Part shown: one piece after another, positions 34,846-43,571 of the stretch
Position numbering within the stretch: the stretch's first letter is position 1
Layout: each line of letters opens with the position of its first letter
DNA from: Chryseobacterium sp. MFBS3-17
Lineage (GTDB): Bacteria > Bacteroidota > Bacteroidia > Flavobacteriales > Weeksellaceae
Length of the DNA stretch: 64,000 bases
Assembly (NCBI RefSeq): GCF_020687745.1
Contig: NZ_JAJEWK010000005.1
Span: 124,001-188,000 of the forward strand
Direction: 5' to 3'
Position numbers and translations under genes: made by a program
The notes under the pieces: model-generated
The model's input: only the letters and a program-made list of their open reading frames with translations
Database searches by the model: none
Told to the model about the DNA's origin: nothing

Positions 34846-35571
34846 ATGTCCCTTCAAATTACTGGTCTCACTAAGAAATACGGCAGTCAAACCGCATTGC
34901 ACAACATCAGCCTTACCATTGGCAAGAATGAAATCATCGGGTTACTGGGACCCAATGGTGCCGGTAAATCCACCCTGATGAAATCCATAACCGGTGTGCT
35001 GAATATAGAAGATGGAGCCATTGTTTTCAATGGTCTGAACGTGGCAGAACATGAAACGGAAAGTAAAAAGAACATTGGTTTCCTGCCGGAAAACAATCCG
35101 CTGTACACCGAAATGTACGTGAAGGAATACCTGACTTTCGTAGGCAATCTGCACAAAATTTCTGCACAAAGAGTAGATGAAGTCATAGAACTGGTAGGCA
35201 TTACACCAGAAAAAGGAAAGAAAATAGCCCAGCTTTCCAAGGGTTATAAACAGCGTGTGGGTCTGGCACAAGCCATTTTGCACTCGCCGGATTTATTGAT
35301 TCTGGACGAACCTACCAACGGGCTGGATCCGAATCAGATTCTGGAAATCCGCAATGTCATTAAAGAAATCGGGAAAGAAAAGACCGTCATTCTCTCTACC
35401 CATATCATGCAGGAAGTAGAAGCGCTTTGTACCCGCGTTGTTCTCATTCATCAGGGAAATATCCTTCAGGATTCACCGGTAGATGAGTTCCGGGGCAAGT
35501 TTGAAAGCCTGGAAGAAGCATTTGCCCATTACACTACAGCACATTCCGACACCTCTGAAGCAGCGAATTAA
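34846..35571 (+). CDS. gldA: ABC-transporter ATPase, probable GldA
   Basis: ATP-binding subunit of an ABC transporter, 241 residues. Walker A GPNGAGKST is at residues 35-43, the signature LSKGYKQRVGLAQA and Walker B LLILDEPTNGLDP follow, then the H-loop STHIMQEVEAL. The best match I know is GldA, which works with GldF and GldG in gliding motility and type IX secretion in Flavobacterium. The gldFG genes are not next to it. The protein is shorter than the roughly 300 residues I expect for F. johnsoniae GldA, lacking most of the C-terminal extension. A non-gliding export role is possible. It is a single gene with its own -7 box. Confidence 0.72.
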   Translation: MSLQITGLTKKYGSQTALHNISLTIGKNEIIGLLGPNGAGKSTLMKSITGVLNIEDGAIVFNGLNVAEHETESKKNIGFLPENNPLYTEMYVKEYLTFVGNLHKISAQRVDEVIELVGITPEKGKKIAQLSKGYKQRVGLAQAILHSPDLLILDEPTNGLDPNQILEIRNVIKEIGKEKTVILSTHIMQEVEALCTRVVLIHQGNILQDSPVDEFRGKFESLEEAFAHYTTAHSDTSEAAN

Positions 35572-35572
35572 A

Positions 35573-35614
35573 AGCCTTGTTTAATTTTAACCCTGAAAGG
35601 TTAAAAAAAAGGCT
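35573..35614 (-). terminator. Terminator of the M19 dipeptidase gene
   Basis: 8-bp stem (TTTTAACC at 35585-35592 with GGTTAAAA at 35599-35606, loop of 6). An outer AGCCTT / AAGGCT pairing (35573-35578 with 35609-35614) encloses it. On the minus strand it is followed by a T-rich run, and it also separates the convergent gldA. Confidence 0.75.
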
Positions 35615-37184
35615 ATTTCAACCTTGATTTCAGGAAATTGACCCCGTTCCGGTAAAACAAATCTTCGACAAAGGCATCCAGATTGATTTCCTTTACCCAT
35701 TTTTTGGAATCCCTGAGATCTTCAAGGAAGAATCTGAGGTTCAGGCGTACATAGCTTTTCAGGTTGGTCATCTCCCGTACATTGGAATAATTGAAAAACG
35801 GATTAATCAGTCCGTCAAAATCGGTGCCTATGGTCAGTTGTTTCTGCGCCTGCTTCAGATCAATTCCGTAATTTTTGCACACCTGAAAATAATGCTTGAT
35901 GTGATGGAGGAAATGATCATAGAAAAACTCATCCCGCTGCGGTATAGAACGTTCTGTGGAGTCTTCCAGTTCTTTCAGAGTCATGCATTCATCATCATCA
36001 ATGAGTTTCCCGATATCTCCGTTCGAGATTTTCAGGGCATCCCACTCGGTCCGCGAGAGGTATTCCTTGTCCACGATTCTGGAACCGCCCTTCTCTCCGG
36101 TGGGTTTTTCATCAAACTTATCTACAAATCCTAAGATTCTGCGGTCTACCGATATGCCGATGACCCCGCCGTTTTTCACAATCCAGGCGATCTCTTCATC
36201 AAACAAATTGATGGTAGAAAGATTAAATGCAGGAAATCCGGGGCGCCGCGGATTGCTTTTTCGGTTGAAAGGTTTGGTCGTTTCCACATACACCGCTCCT
36301 GCCGAAGGTTTTTTGTATTGAATATGTCCAGCCCATTCTTTAAAGGGAACCCCTGTAAATCCGGCATGAGTGCAGACTACCGGTTGCATGTTTTCAAACC
36401 TTCCTGCATCCGATTCTGCCATCAGATCACGGCGGGATTTATAGCTCATATGTTTTACATCTGCACAAATATTGCGGTCATACAGACCCTGCACCACTGC
36501 GCGGCCATCGTCTTCCAGCCCGTTGCCACCGGGAATAAAATCTGCCACACCGGCAATCTGCATTCCGAAGGCGTGATTGCAGAGATTGGACTGCTGCAGG
36601 TGGGTCAGATTTACAGAGACCACCGGCACTTTCTCCAGAACTTTGTCCAGATTCTGCAAGATTTCCTGCGGATTATACCGGTTGTGTTCATCACAGTAAT
36701 TGGGTTGATCTACCAGCGAATGACAACCTTCTATGGTAAAAAATACATTCACCTTATCCTTTGGCAGCGGATTTTTGAAACTCGCTTTCCGCAAAATATG
36801 AAAAGAGGCTGTGGCCTCCAGATACTTGTTCAGGGTACGGTTCATCAAAAAATCACTGAAATAGGTGTACGCATTGCTTTCTATATCTTCCAGCAGTTTT
36901 TGCGAGAGTTTATACCGGGAGCCGGCTTTCAGGTAAGAGATCAGAGGAATTACCGCGCGCGCCACATACTTTTCGGGGCTGTACAGCACAGCGCCTACTA
37001 CCACTTCATCATTAAATTGTGCGAGCTGGGACTGATGAATCTGAGAATCAATCACATTAGCCAGATCAGACAGCACTTTGGGCACAAAGGTGATATCGTC
37101 CCGGTAAATCAGTGAATCAATATTGGGCGCATCGCTGAAGAGTTGCTTCAGAATCGGATGGCAGTGAAAATCAAAAAGTTTCAT
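35613..37184 (-). CDS. M19-family membrane dipeptidase-like protein
   Basis: Zinc-dependent dipeptidase-like protein of the amidohydrolase superfamily, 523 residues, longer than the 350-400 usual for M19. The metal-binding strand LFDFHCHPIL is at residues 3-12. Later blocks are FFTIEGCHSLVDQP (bridging Glu), VVSVNLTHLQQS, KHMSYKSRRD, VCTHAGFTG and LTIGTDFDGLINPFF, in the expected order for metal ligands and the active-site Asp. No signal peptide is visible. The extra length comes from the N-terminal and middle inserts. The start is the ATG at 37182-37184, 19 nt after a -7 box (TAACTTTG, 37204-37211). Confidence 0.72.
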   Translation of the reverse strand: MKLFDFHCHPILKQLFSDAPNIDSLIYRDDITFVPKVLSDLANVIDSQIHQSQLAQFNDEVVVGAVLYSPEKYVARAVIPLISYLKAGSRYKLSQKLLEDIESNAYTYFSDFLMNRTLNKYLEATASFHILRKASFKNPLPKDKVNVFFTIEGCHSLVDQPNYCDEHNRYNPQEILQNLDKVLEKVPVVSVNLTHLQQSNLCNHAFGMQIAGVADFIPGGNGLEDDGRAVVQGLYDRNICADVKHMSYKSRRDLMAESDAGRFENMQPVVCTHAGFTGVPFKEWAGHIQYKKPSAGAVYVETTKPFNRKSNPRRPGFPAFNLSTINLFDEEIAWIVKNGGVIGISVDRRILGFVDKFDEKPTGEKGGSRIVDKEYLSRTEWDALKISNGDIGKLIDDDECMTLKELEDSTERSIPQRDEFFYDHFLHHIKHYFQVCKNYGIDLKQAQKQLTIGTDFDGLINPFFNYSNVREMTNLKSYVRLNLRFFLEDLRDSKKWVKEINLDAFVEDLFYRNGVNFLKSRLK

Positions 37185-37203
37185 GGCAAAGTTTATATCT
37201 AAA

Positions 37204-37211
37204 CAAAGTTA
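37204..37211 (-). promoter_or_regulatory. Promoter -7 box of the M19 gene
   Basis: TAACTTTG matches TAnnTTTG and lies 19 nt before the ATG. Confidence 0.55.
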
Positions 37212-37298
37212 GAAAAAAACATTTACTCGCTTCAGGAAATCATTTTTCATGAAAATTTTAAGACATTCCAGAGTAAAACGCAGCCGGACCATACGACA

Positions 37299-37328
37299 CA
37301 AAAAATCCGCCCCTGAGCAGAGACGGAT
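37299..37328 (-). terminator. Terminator of lpdA
   Basis: 7-bp stem (ATCCGCC at 37305-37311 with GACGGAT at 37322-37328, one G-U pair) with a 10-nt loop, followed on the minus strand by six T. It lies 24 bp after the lpdA stop. Confidence 0.78.
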
Positions 37329-37352
37329 ATTGAACTTGATGCGGATCAGGTT

Positions 37353-38744
37353 TTAAATGTGAATCACTTCCCCGTAAGCCGCAGCTACTGCTTCCATTAC
37401 CGCTTCAGAAATGGTAGGGTGCGGATGCACAGACTTGATGATTTCATGACCGGTAGTTTCCAGTTTTCTGGCTACCACGGCTTCAGCAATCATATCGGTA
37501 ACGCCGGCACCAATCATGTGGCAGCCCAGCCATTCGCCGTATTTGGCATCAAAAATAACTTTGATAAACCCATCTGTATCACCATTGGCAGTCGCCTTTC
37601 CGGATGCAGAAAGCGGGAATTTCCCAACCTTGATTTCATAGCCCTGATCTTTGGCCTGCTTCTCGGTAAGTCCCACAGAAGCAACTTCCGGATGGCAGTA
37701 CGTACAACCCGGAATATTGCCGTAATCTATTTTTTCAATATGCAGTCCTTTCAGTTTTTCTACCAGGGTAATCCCTTCTGCAGACGCCACGTGTGCCAGC
37801 GCCTGGGTAGGCAAAATATCGCCGATGGCATAATATCCCGGCACAGAAGTTTCGTACCATTCATTCACCAGCACTCTGCCTTTATCGGTCTGAATGCCTA
37901 CGTCTTCCAGCCCTATATTTTCGATGTTTGCGGTAATGCCCACTGCAGAAAGTACGATATCTGCTTCCAGCGTGGTGTTTCCCGAAGCTGTTTTTACATT
38001 TGCCTTCACTCCTTCTCCGCTGGTATCTACAGATTCTACAGAGGCATTGGTCATGATTTCGATTCCGGCTTTTTTCAGGGATTTTTCCAAATGTTTAGAT
38101 ACTTCCTCATCTTCAACAGGAACAATATTCGGCATAAACTCTACAATGGTTACTTTGGTTCCCATGGAATTATAGAAATCTGCGAATTCTACGCCGATGG
38201 CACCGGAGCCCACTACAATCATGGATTTCGGCTGCTGAGGCAGAGACAATGCCTGTCTGTAACCGATCACTTTTTTGCCGTCCTGAGGCAGGTTGGGCAA
38301 CTCGCGTGAGCGGGCGCCTGTGGCAATGATGATATGCTGTGCTGCGTACTCGGTAGTTTTTCCGTCCTTATCGGTTACGGCTACTTTTTTGCCCTTTTGT
38401 ACTTTGGCAGTACCCATGATGACGTCAATTTTATTTTTTTTCATCAGGAAAGAAATCCCGCCGCTCATTTTGGTGGCTACGCCACGGCTTCTGTCAATCA
38501 CTTTGGAGAAATCGAACCCGGGGTTTTCTACTTTATTGAGTCCGAATTCTTCCGCTTTTTTAAGGTAATTGAAAACATGAGCTGATTTCAGGAGCGCTTT
38601 GGTAGGGATACAACCCCAGTTCAGGCAGATGCCGCCCAGGTTTTCCTTTTCAATAATTGCTGTTTTGAAACCCAGCTGTGACGCTCTGATGGCGGTAACA
38701 TACCCACCGGGACCACTCCCGATGACAATAATATCGTAGTTCAT
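37353..38744 (-). CDS. lpdA: Dihydrolipoyl dehydrogenase (E3)
   Basis: Flavoenzyme that reoxidises lipoamide in the 2-oxoacid dehydrogenase complexes and glycine cleavage. It has 463 residues. The FAD motif VIGSGPGGYVTAIRA is at the N-terminus, the redox disulfide is Cys40/Cys45 in GGICLNWGCIPTKALL, the NAD motif MIVVGSGAIGVEFADF is in the middle, and HPHPTISEAVMEA carries the active-site His of the partner subunit. The E1 component gene lies 1.1 kb upstream on the same strand with an Mrr gene between. A near-consensus box TAAATTCG lies just upstream of the ATG, so lpdA may have its own promoter. Confidence 0.96.
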   Translation of the reverse strand: MNYDIIVIGSGPGGYVTAIRASQLGFKTAIIEKENLGGICLNWGCIPTKALLKSAHVFNYLKKAEEFGLNKVENPGFDFSKVIDRSRGVATKMSGGISFLMKKNKIDVIMGTAKVQKGKKVAVTDKDGKTTEYAAQHIIIATGARSRELPNLPQDGKKVIGYRQALSLPQQPKSMIVVGSGAIGVEFADFYNSMGTKVTIVEFMPNIVPVEDEEVSKHLEKSLKKAGIEIMTNASVESVDTSGEGVKANVKTASGNTTLEADIVLSAVGITANIENIGLEDVGIQTDKGRVLVNEWYETSVPGYYAIGDILPTQALAHVASAEGITLVEKLKGLHIEKIDYGNIPGCTYCHPEVASVGLTEKQAKDQGYEIKVGKFPLSASGKATANGDTDGFIKVIFDAKYGEWLGCHMIGAGVTDMIAEAVVARKLETTGHEIIKSVHPHPTISEAVMEAVAAAYGEVIHI

Positions 38745-38859
38745 TCTTTTAAATTTAGTGCGAATTTAAGGATTTTTTTTGAGGAATTAATGGGAAGCTG
38801 ATGCAGAAAAACGGAAAGCATGAGAGAGAATTCAGATCGGCAGTTCCTGATGATTTGTT

Positions 38860-39750
38860 TTACTGCTCCATAAAGAAATCCTCATCCAGTTGCTTTACAT
38901 CATAAACTTGTCTGATCTGAACTCCCACACTGAATTCATGCATTAAACTGACCAACTGATCTCCGTCTATGAGAATTATTTTATGATGTGCATTCTTAGC
39001 CTTTTCTACAGCGCCCTTGTCGAAAAGTGACGTGGTCACAAATACACCTTTATTGGTATCTCCACTCATTGCTCCAATAAAGTTTCGAATATCTTTTTCT
39101 CGAACTTTGTTCTCGGTAAATCTTTTGGCCTGGATATAAATTTTATCCAAGCCGAGTTTGTCTTCATTTATGATTCCATCAATTCCACCGTCTGCAGTCT
39201 TTGCTGTTTCAATAAAATCTCCGTACCCCATTCTATTCAAAAGTTTTAATACTACCTTTTCAAAATAATAAGGGTCTATTGTTTTAAGTCTTTCCAGTAA
39301 TTCCCCTTTTACTTCTTTTTCTAATTTACTGAACCCTTCATCAATCAAGTCTTGGGGCGATGCACCAGCCATTTCAGTCAAAGCTAGTACTTGCTTAACA
39401 TTTCCCTTTTCTGTTTTATAAAAATTGGATGGATTATCGTCTTCTTCCAAATCTTTAAGGTTTAACTTCGTCTTTTGTGCGAGTCCCTTTTCGGTAATCT
39501 GTACATTACCTCTGACCGGATAATGAATATAACCCCCTTTCTTTAAATATGATTTACCCCAGGCAATCCGGTTATTTATAAGAATTTCACCAGATTTGGT
39601 CTTTTCCTGCAGTAATTCTTTAGGTAAGTGAGAATAATACTTTTCAATCACTCTGTTCTGCATTTCTCTTGTATGAATAATTTCTCCATCAGATAAAATA
39701 TCCAGAATCGGATTAAAAGTCTCGTGAAATTTTGGTATTTCCTGATTCAT
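38860..39750 (-). CDS. Mrr-type restriction endonuclease (type IV)
   Basis: Modification-dependent restriction enzyme of 296 residues that cuts methylated foreign DNA. The N-terminal winged-helix (Mrr_N) domain (about 1-100, ILDILSDGEIIHTREMQNRV) is followed by a PD-(D/E)xK catalytic domain with Asp191 in ADGGIDGIINEDKLG and Gln207-x-Lys209 in IYIQAKRFTENKVREKDIRN. A helper Glu164 lies in YYFEKVVLKLLNRMGYG. It sits alone between lpdA and the E1 gene. Its codons look more AT-rich than those of its neighbours, a sign of transfer. No methylase is adjacent, as expected for a type IV enzyme. Confidence 0.92.
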   Translation of the reverse strand: MNQEIPKFHETFNPILDILSDGEIIHTREMQNRVIEKYYSHLPKELLQEKTKSGEILINNRIAWGKSYLKKGGYIHYPVRGNVQITEKGLAQKTKLNLKDLEEDDNPSNFYKTEKGNVKQVLALTEMAGASPQDLIDEGFSKLEKEVKGELLERLKTIDPYYFEKVVLKLLNRMGYGDFIETAKTADGGIDGIINEDKLGLDKIYIQAKRFTENKVREKDIRNFIGAMSGDTNKGVFVTTSLFDKGAVEKAKNAHHKIILIDGDQLVSLMHEFSVGVQIRQVYDVKQLDEDFFMEQ

Positions 39751-39814
39751 ATTGAAGTATAATTTAAGGTATTAAGATACAATTTTTTGAGCAAGAAACA
39801 TGATCGATAACGCA

Positions 39815-39847
39815 AAAAAATCACAGATAATTATTCTGTGATTTTTT
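39815..39847. terminator. Bidirectional terminator between Mrr and E1
   Basis: 13-bp perfect stem (AAAAAATCACAGA at 39815-39827 with TCTGTGATTTTTT at 39835-39847), 7-nt loop and T tracts on both strands. It ends the E1 gene on the minus strand, so Mrr is not transcribed from the E1 promoter. Confidence 0.88.
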
Positions 39848-39868
39848 CTTATTTGTATGTCTGCTCTT

Positions 39869-42298
39869 TTAAATCGCCGGGAATTTCGCAGGGTTGCTCT
39901 CGTGGAAGATGGCATAGATTTTTTCTACCATATCATCTACGCTGGGCTTACTGAAATAATCGCCGTCACTCGCATACGGAGGTCTGTGGTTTTCTGCAGA
40001 AATCGTTAGTGGATCGGCATCCAGATATCTGAAGGCTTTTTGCTTTTCCATAATCTGCTGCAGCATAAATGCAGTGGTGCCGCCTTCCACATCTTCGTCA
40101 ATCACCACCAGACGGTTGGTTTTCTTCACACTTTGGGCAATTTCCTGCTCCAGGTCAAACGGAATGAGCGACTGCACATCAATGACTTCTGCAGCAATTC
40201 CTATTTTTTCCAGTTCCTGAGCCGCATCCATTACCAGTCTCCATGTAGAACCATAGGTCACCAGCGTCACATCTGCGCCTTCTCTGGTCACTTCAATTTT
40301 CCCTACCGGCACCGTAAATTCGCCCAGATTATCGGGTTGTTTTTCTTTCAGACGGTAGCCGTTCAGACACTCCACAATAACGGCAGGTTCATCGCTTTGC
40401 AGCATGGTATTGTAAAAACCGGCAGCTTTGGTCAGGTTTCTCGGTACCAGAATATTGATTCCTTTAGACAGGTTCAGAATTCCCGCCATAGGCGATCCCG
40501 AATGCCAGATGCCTTCCAGTCTGTGACCACGGGTTCTGATGATTACCGGCGCTTTCTGCCCGCCTTTTGTACGGTACTGTACAGTAGCCAGATCATCACT
40601 CATGCCCTGCAAACAGTACAGAATATAATCCAGATACTGAATTTCGGCAATGGGTCTCAGACCCCGCATGGCCATTCCGATCCCTTGCCCCAAAATGGTG
40701 GCTTCGCGAATTCCGGTATCGGCCACACGCATTTCGCCATATTTTTCCTGAAGCCCTTCCAGCCCCTGGTTTACATCACCAATATTTCCGGAGTCTTCAC
40801 CGAAAACCAATGTTTCCGGGTATTTTTCAAATATTTTATCAAAGTTGTTTCTCACCACTACCCGTCCGTCTACCATTTCAGAGCTTTCTGAATATACCGG
40901 CGGAACTTCCTTTACATTCGTAGCTTTCCATTGCGACTGTGAGTAGAGGTGTGATGAATAATTGTCTTTTTCCTGAGCAAATAGCTCATGGTATCTGTTC
41001 TGAAGTTCTGTGCGAGCTGCGGACTGGCTTCCGCGGGTAAGTAACAATGCTTTTCTTACCAGGTGAAACACATCTTTCTTGGCTACAGAAATCAGTTTGC
41101 CGAAATGCTCCAGCTCAGCTTCAACAGCACTGTTTTCGGTTTTCAGATTTTCAACCAGTGGCAGAGCAGAATTTTTCAGATCCTGAATGGTTTTCTGATA
41201 ATCTTCCCATGCCTTTTTCTGACCGTCTTTAACCAGTTTTTTGGCTTCGGCTTCAATCTTTTCCAGATCTTCTGCAGTGGCCAGTTGCTGCTCTGTTCCT
41301 TCTATTTCTATGGAATAGTTCAGAATCCAGTTTTTGAACTGAACCAGTCCGTCATATTCTGTTTCCCACTTCAGGCGTTCTTCGGATTTATATCTTTCGT
41401 GCGAGCCGGAGGTAGAGTGACCTTGCGGCTGGGTAACTTCTACCACATGAACCACGACCGGCACACTTTCTGTTCTGGCAAAATGCTCAGCACGGGCATA
41501 GGCATCCAGCAGCGCAGGATAATCCCAGGCCTTCACCTGAATAATTTCGCAACCCTGATTTTCGCCTTCTTTGCGCTGGAATCCGGACAGCATTTCAGCA
41601 ATATCCGCTTTGGCTCTCTGGTTCTGGGTGGGCACAGAAATTCCGTAACCATCATCCCAAATGGAAACAATCATGGGAACCTGCAGGGCACACGCCGCAT
41701 TCAGCGTTTCCCAGAAATGACCTTCTGCCGTAGAAGCATCGCCTATGGTTCCGAAAGCCACCTCATTGCCCCCGTTTGAGAATTTTTCTGATCCGTCAAA
41801 CTGTACGGATTTATAAATTTTGGAAGCCTGCGCCAGTCCAAGAAGTCTCGGCATCTGTCCAGCGGTAGGTGAAATATCTGAAGAGATGTTTTTCTGTTCC
41901 ATCAGATTTTTCCAGCTGCCGTCTTGGTTCAGGCTGCGGGTAGCATAATGTCCGTTCATCTGGCGGCCTGCAGAAGCTGGCTCACGCTCCACACTGGTAT
42001 CTGCATACAGCTGTGCAAAAAAACTTTCTACGGCTACCGCACCAATGACCAAAGAAAAAGTCTGGTCCCGGTAATACCCGGAACGGAAGTCACCATTACG
42101 GAAAACCTTGGCCATGGCCAGTTGCGGCAATTCCTTACCATCGCCGAAAATTCCGAATTTTGCCTTGCCCGTCAGCACTTCCCTTCTTCCCAGATAAGAC
42201 ATTTCACGGGAGATTCTCCCGATGCGGTAGTCTTCTAAAATCTGGTTTTTAAAGTCTTCAAAAGAAATCTGCTGGGTTTCTATGTAGGTCGTTTCCAT
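39869..42298 (-). CDS. 2-oxoacid dehydrogenase E1, alpha and beta subunits fused
   Basis: Thiamine-diphosphate decarboxylase component, most like branched-chain 2-oxoacid dehydrogenase. It has 809 residues: the alpha part (about 1-350) carries GTIGDASTAEGHFWETLNAA, the ThDP site, with WDDGYGISVP further on. A helical linker follows (about 350-470), then the beta part (about 480-809) with VFGEDSGNIGDVNQGLEGLQ, ADTGIREATILGQGIGMAMRG and ISAENHRPPYASDGDYF at the end. Fusion of the two chains is common in Bacteroidota. The E2 gene is not in the window; E3 is 1.1 kb downstream. The -7 box TATCTTTG is at 42315-42322 and a terminator follows. Confidence 0.92.
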   Translation of the reverse strand: METTYIETQQISFEDFKNQILEDYRIGRISREMSYLGRREVLTGKAKFGIFGDGKELPQLAMAKVFRNGDFRSGYYRDQTFSLVIGAVAVESFFAQLYADTSVEREPASAGRQMNGHYATRSLNQDGSWKNLMEQKNISSDISPTAGQMPRLLGLAQASKIYKSVQFDGSEKFSNGGNEVAFGTIGDASTAEGHFWETLNAACALQVPMIVSIWDDGYGISVPTQNQRAKADIAEMLSGFQRKEGENQGCEIIQVKAWDYPALLDAYARAEHFARTESVPVVVHVVEVTQPQGHSTSGSHERYKSEERLKWETEYDGLVQFKNWILNYSIEIEGTEQQLATAEDLEKIEAEAKKLVKDGQKKAWEDYQKTIQDLKNSALPLVENLKTENSAVEAELEHFGKLISVAKKDVFHLVRKALLLTRGSQSAARTELQNRYHELFAQEKDNYSSHLYSQSQWKATNVKEVPPVYSESSEMVDGRVVVRNNFDKIFEKYPETLVFGEDSGNIGDVNQGLEGLQEKYGEMRVADTGIREATILGQGIGMAMRGLRPIAEIQYLDYILYCLQGMSDDLATVQYRTKGGQKAPVIIRTRGHRLEGIWHSGSPMAGILNLSKGINILVPRNLTKAAGFYNTMLQSDEPAVIVECLNGYRLKEKQPDNLGEFTVPVGKIEVTREGADVTLVTYGSTWRLVMDAAQELEKIGIAAEVIDVQSLIPFDLEQEIAQSVKKTNRLVVIDEDVEGGTTAFMLQQIMEKQKAFRYLDADPLTISAENHRPPYASDGDYFSKPSVDDMVEKIYAIFHESNPAKFPAI

Positions 42299-42314
42299 AA
42301 AATCTGAATTTGCA

Positions 42315-42322
42315 CAAAGATA
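42315..42322 (-). promoter_or_regulatory. Promoter -7 box of the E1 gene
   Basis: TATCTTTG, perfect TAnnTTTG match, 16 nt before the ATG at 42298. Confidence 0.6.
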
Positions 42323-42475
42323 ATAATTTTACAAACTCGGTTTCTGCCTTTGGTTTAATAAGTTCTGCCGATATGGTGAACTCATAGAAAACATACGGCG
42401 AAAAACCATTTATCAATTATTGAATAGTTAAAAAGATCGGGATTATTTAATGAAATGTATAATTTAAGAAAAAAA

Positions 42476-43453
42476 TTAAAATTTTCTTTCAATGACGAAA
42501 TCCAGCATTTTGTGAAGCGCTGTGCGGGCCTCTGACTCAGGGAACTGGTTCAGGATGTCCTTGGCTTTCTGCTGGTATTCTTTCATGACCGTGACCGCAT
42601 AATCCAGTCCGCCGGTTGACTTTACGAATGCAATGAGTTCTTTCACCCTTTTGGTGTCATTATTATACCTTTTGATGGTGTTAAAGTAATGTTTGCGGTC
42701 GGTTTCGGCGGCGGTACGCAATGCATAAATGAGCGGAAGGGTCATTTTCTGTTCCTTAATGTCAATTCCTACCGGCTTGCCGATGATATTGGAAGAAAGA
42801 TAATCAAACAGGTCATCCTTTATCTGAAATGCCATACCGGTAAACGTTCCGAAATCCTGCATTTTTTTGGCTAAAACTTCGTCGGCTCCATTAGACAGCA
42901 CCCCGATTTCGCAGCAGGCAGCAATGAGTGTAGCAGTTTTCTGGCGGATGATTTCATAATACACATCCTCTGTAATGTCCAGTTTCCGGGCTTTTTCCAG
43001 TTGCAGCAGTTCACCTTCACTCATTTCCCGGATGGTCCGTGAAATGACGGAGAGCAGGTCATAATCCCGGTGATCTGTAGAGAGCAAAACGGCTTTGGAC
43101 AACAGATAATCTCCTACCAATACTGCAATTTTATTCTTCCACAAAGCATTAATAGAAAAGAAATTACGTCTTTTGAAGCTTTCATCCACCACATCATCGT
43201 GCACCAGTGTTGCAGTATGAATCAGTTCGATCATACTGGCACCGCGGTAAGATTTTTCATTAACCTCACCTACCAGTTTCGCACATAAAAAGACGAACAT
43301 CGGGCGCATCTGCTTCCCCTTGGTAGTCACAATAAAACGGGTTACTTTGTCCAGCAACGCCACGTTGCTTTGCATGGATTCATAAAACTTCTGTTCAAAA
43401 AGTTTCATCTCCCTGCCAATCGGCTTTTTAATTTCTTCTACGATATTGGCCAC
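42476..43453 (-). CDS. Trans-polyprenyl diphosphate synthase (octaprenyl type)
   Basis: Elongates isoprenoid diphosphates with isopentenyl diphosphate, most likely for the quinone side chain. It has 325 residues with both aspartate-rich motifs: DDVVD at residues 86-90 and DDLFD at 213-217, plus GKQMRPMFVFL at the substrate site. The residues before the first motif are small and aromatic-free, which favours a long-chain product; exact length is not predictable. The start is a GTG at 43451-43453, because a stop codon lies three codons upstream and the next ATG would cut 15 conserved-looking residues. The -7 box TATATTTG is at 43494-43501. Confidence 0.93.
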   Translation of the reverse strand: MANIVEEIKKPIGREMKLFEQKFYESMQSNVALLDKVTRFIVTTKGKQMRPMFVFLCAKLVGEVNEKSYRGASMIELIHTATLVHDDVVDESFKRRNFFSINALWKNKIAVLVGDYLLSKAVLLSTDHRDYDLLSVISRTIREMSEGELLQLEKARKLDITEDVYYEIIRQKTATLIAACCEIGVLSNGADEVLAKKMQDFGTFTGMAFQIKDDLFDYLSSNIIGKPVGIDIKEQKMTLPLIYALRTAAETDRKHYFNTIKRYNNDTKRVKELIAFVKSTGGLDYAVTVMKEYQQKAKDILNQFPESEARTALHKMLDFVIERKF

Positions 43454-43493
43454 GTAATTCTATGTTTGCGGATGACTATTTGTTCTTTTTCAG

Positions 43494-43501
43494 CAAATAT
43501 A
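43494..43501 (-). promoter_or_regulatory. Promoter -7 box of the polyprenyl synthase gene
   Basis: TATATTTG, perfect match, 40 nt before the GTG start. Confidence 0.5.
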
Positions 43502-43543
43502 AATTAATTATTTATTTAAATAAGGACGCCACTGATAATTTTG

Positions 43544-43551
43544 TACATTTG
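43544..43551 (+). promoter_or_regulatory. Promoter -7 box of the M23 peptidase gene
   Basis: TACATTTG matches TAnnTTTG, 20 nt before the ATG at 43572. Confidence 0.55.
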
Positions 43552-43571
43552 AAAGACTAAAAACTACAAAT

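Noticed and set aside
37359-38309. Plus-strand open frame of about 316 codons opposite lpdA
   Set aside because: Complete overlap with an enzyme gene in antisense; rich in Phe, Cys and His as shadows of this base composition are; no domain recognised.
40040-41779. Two plus-strand open frames of 283 and 238 codons opposite the E1 gene
   Set aside because: Antisense to an unmistakable enzyme, with shadow-like composition.
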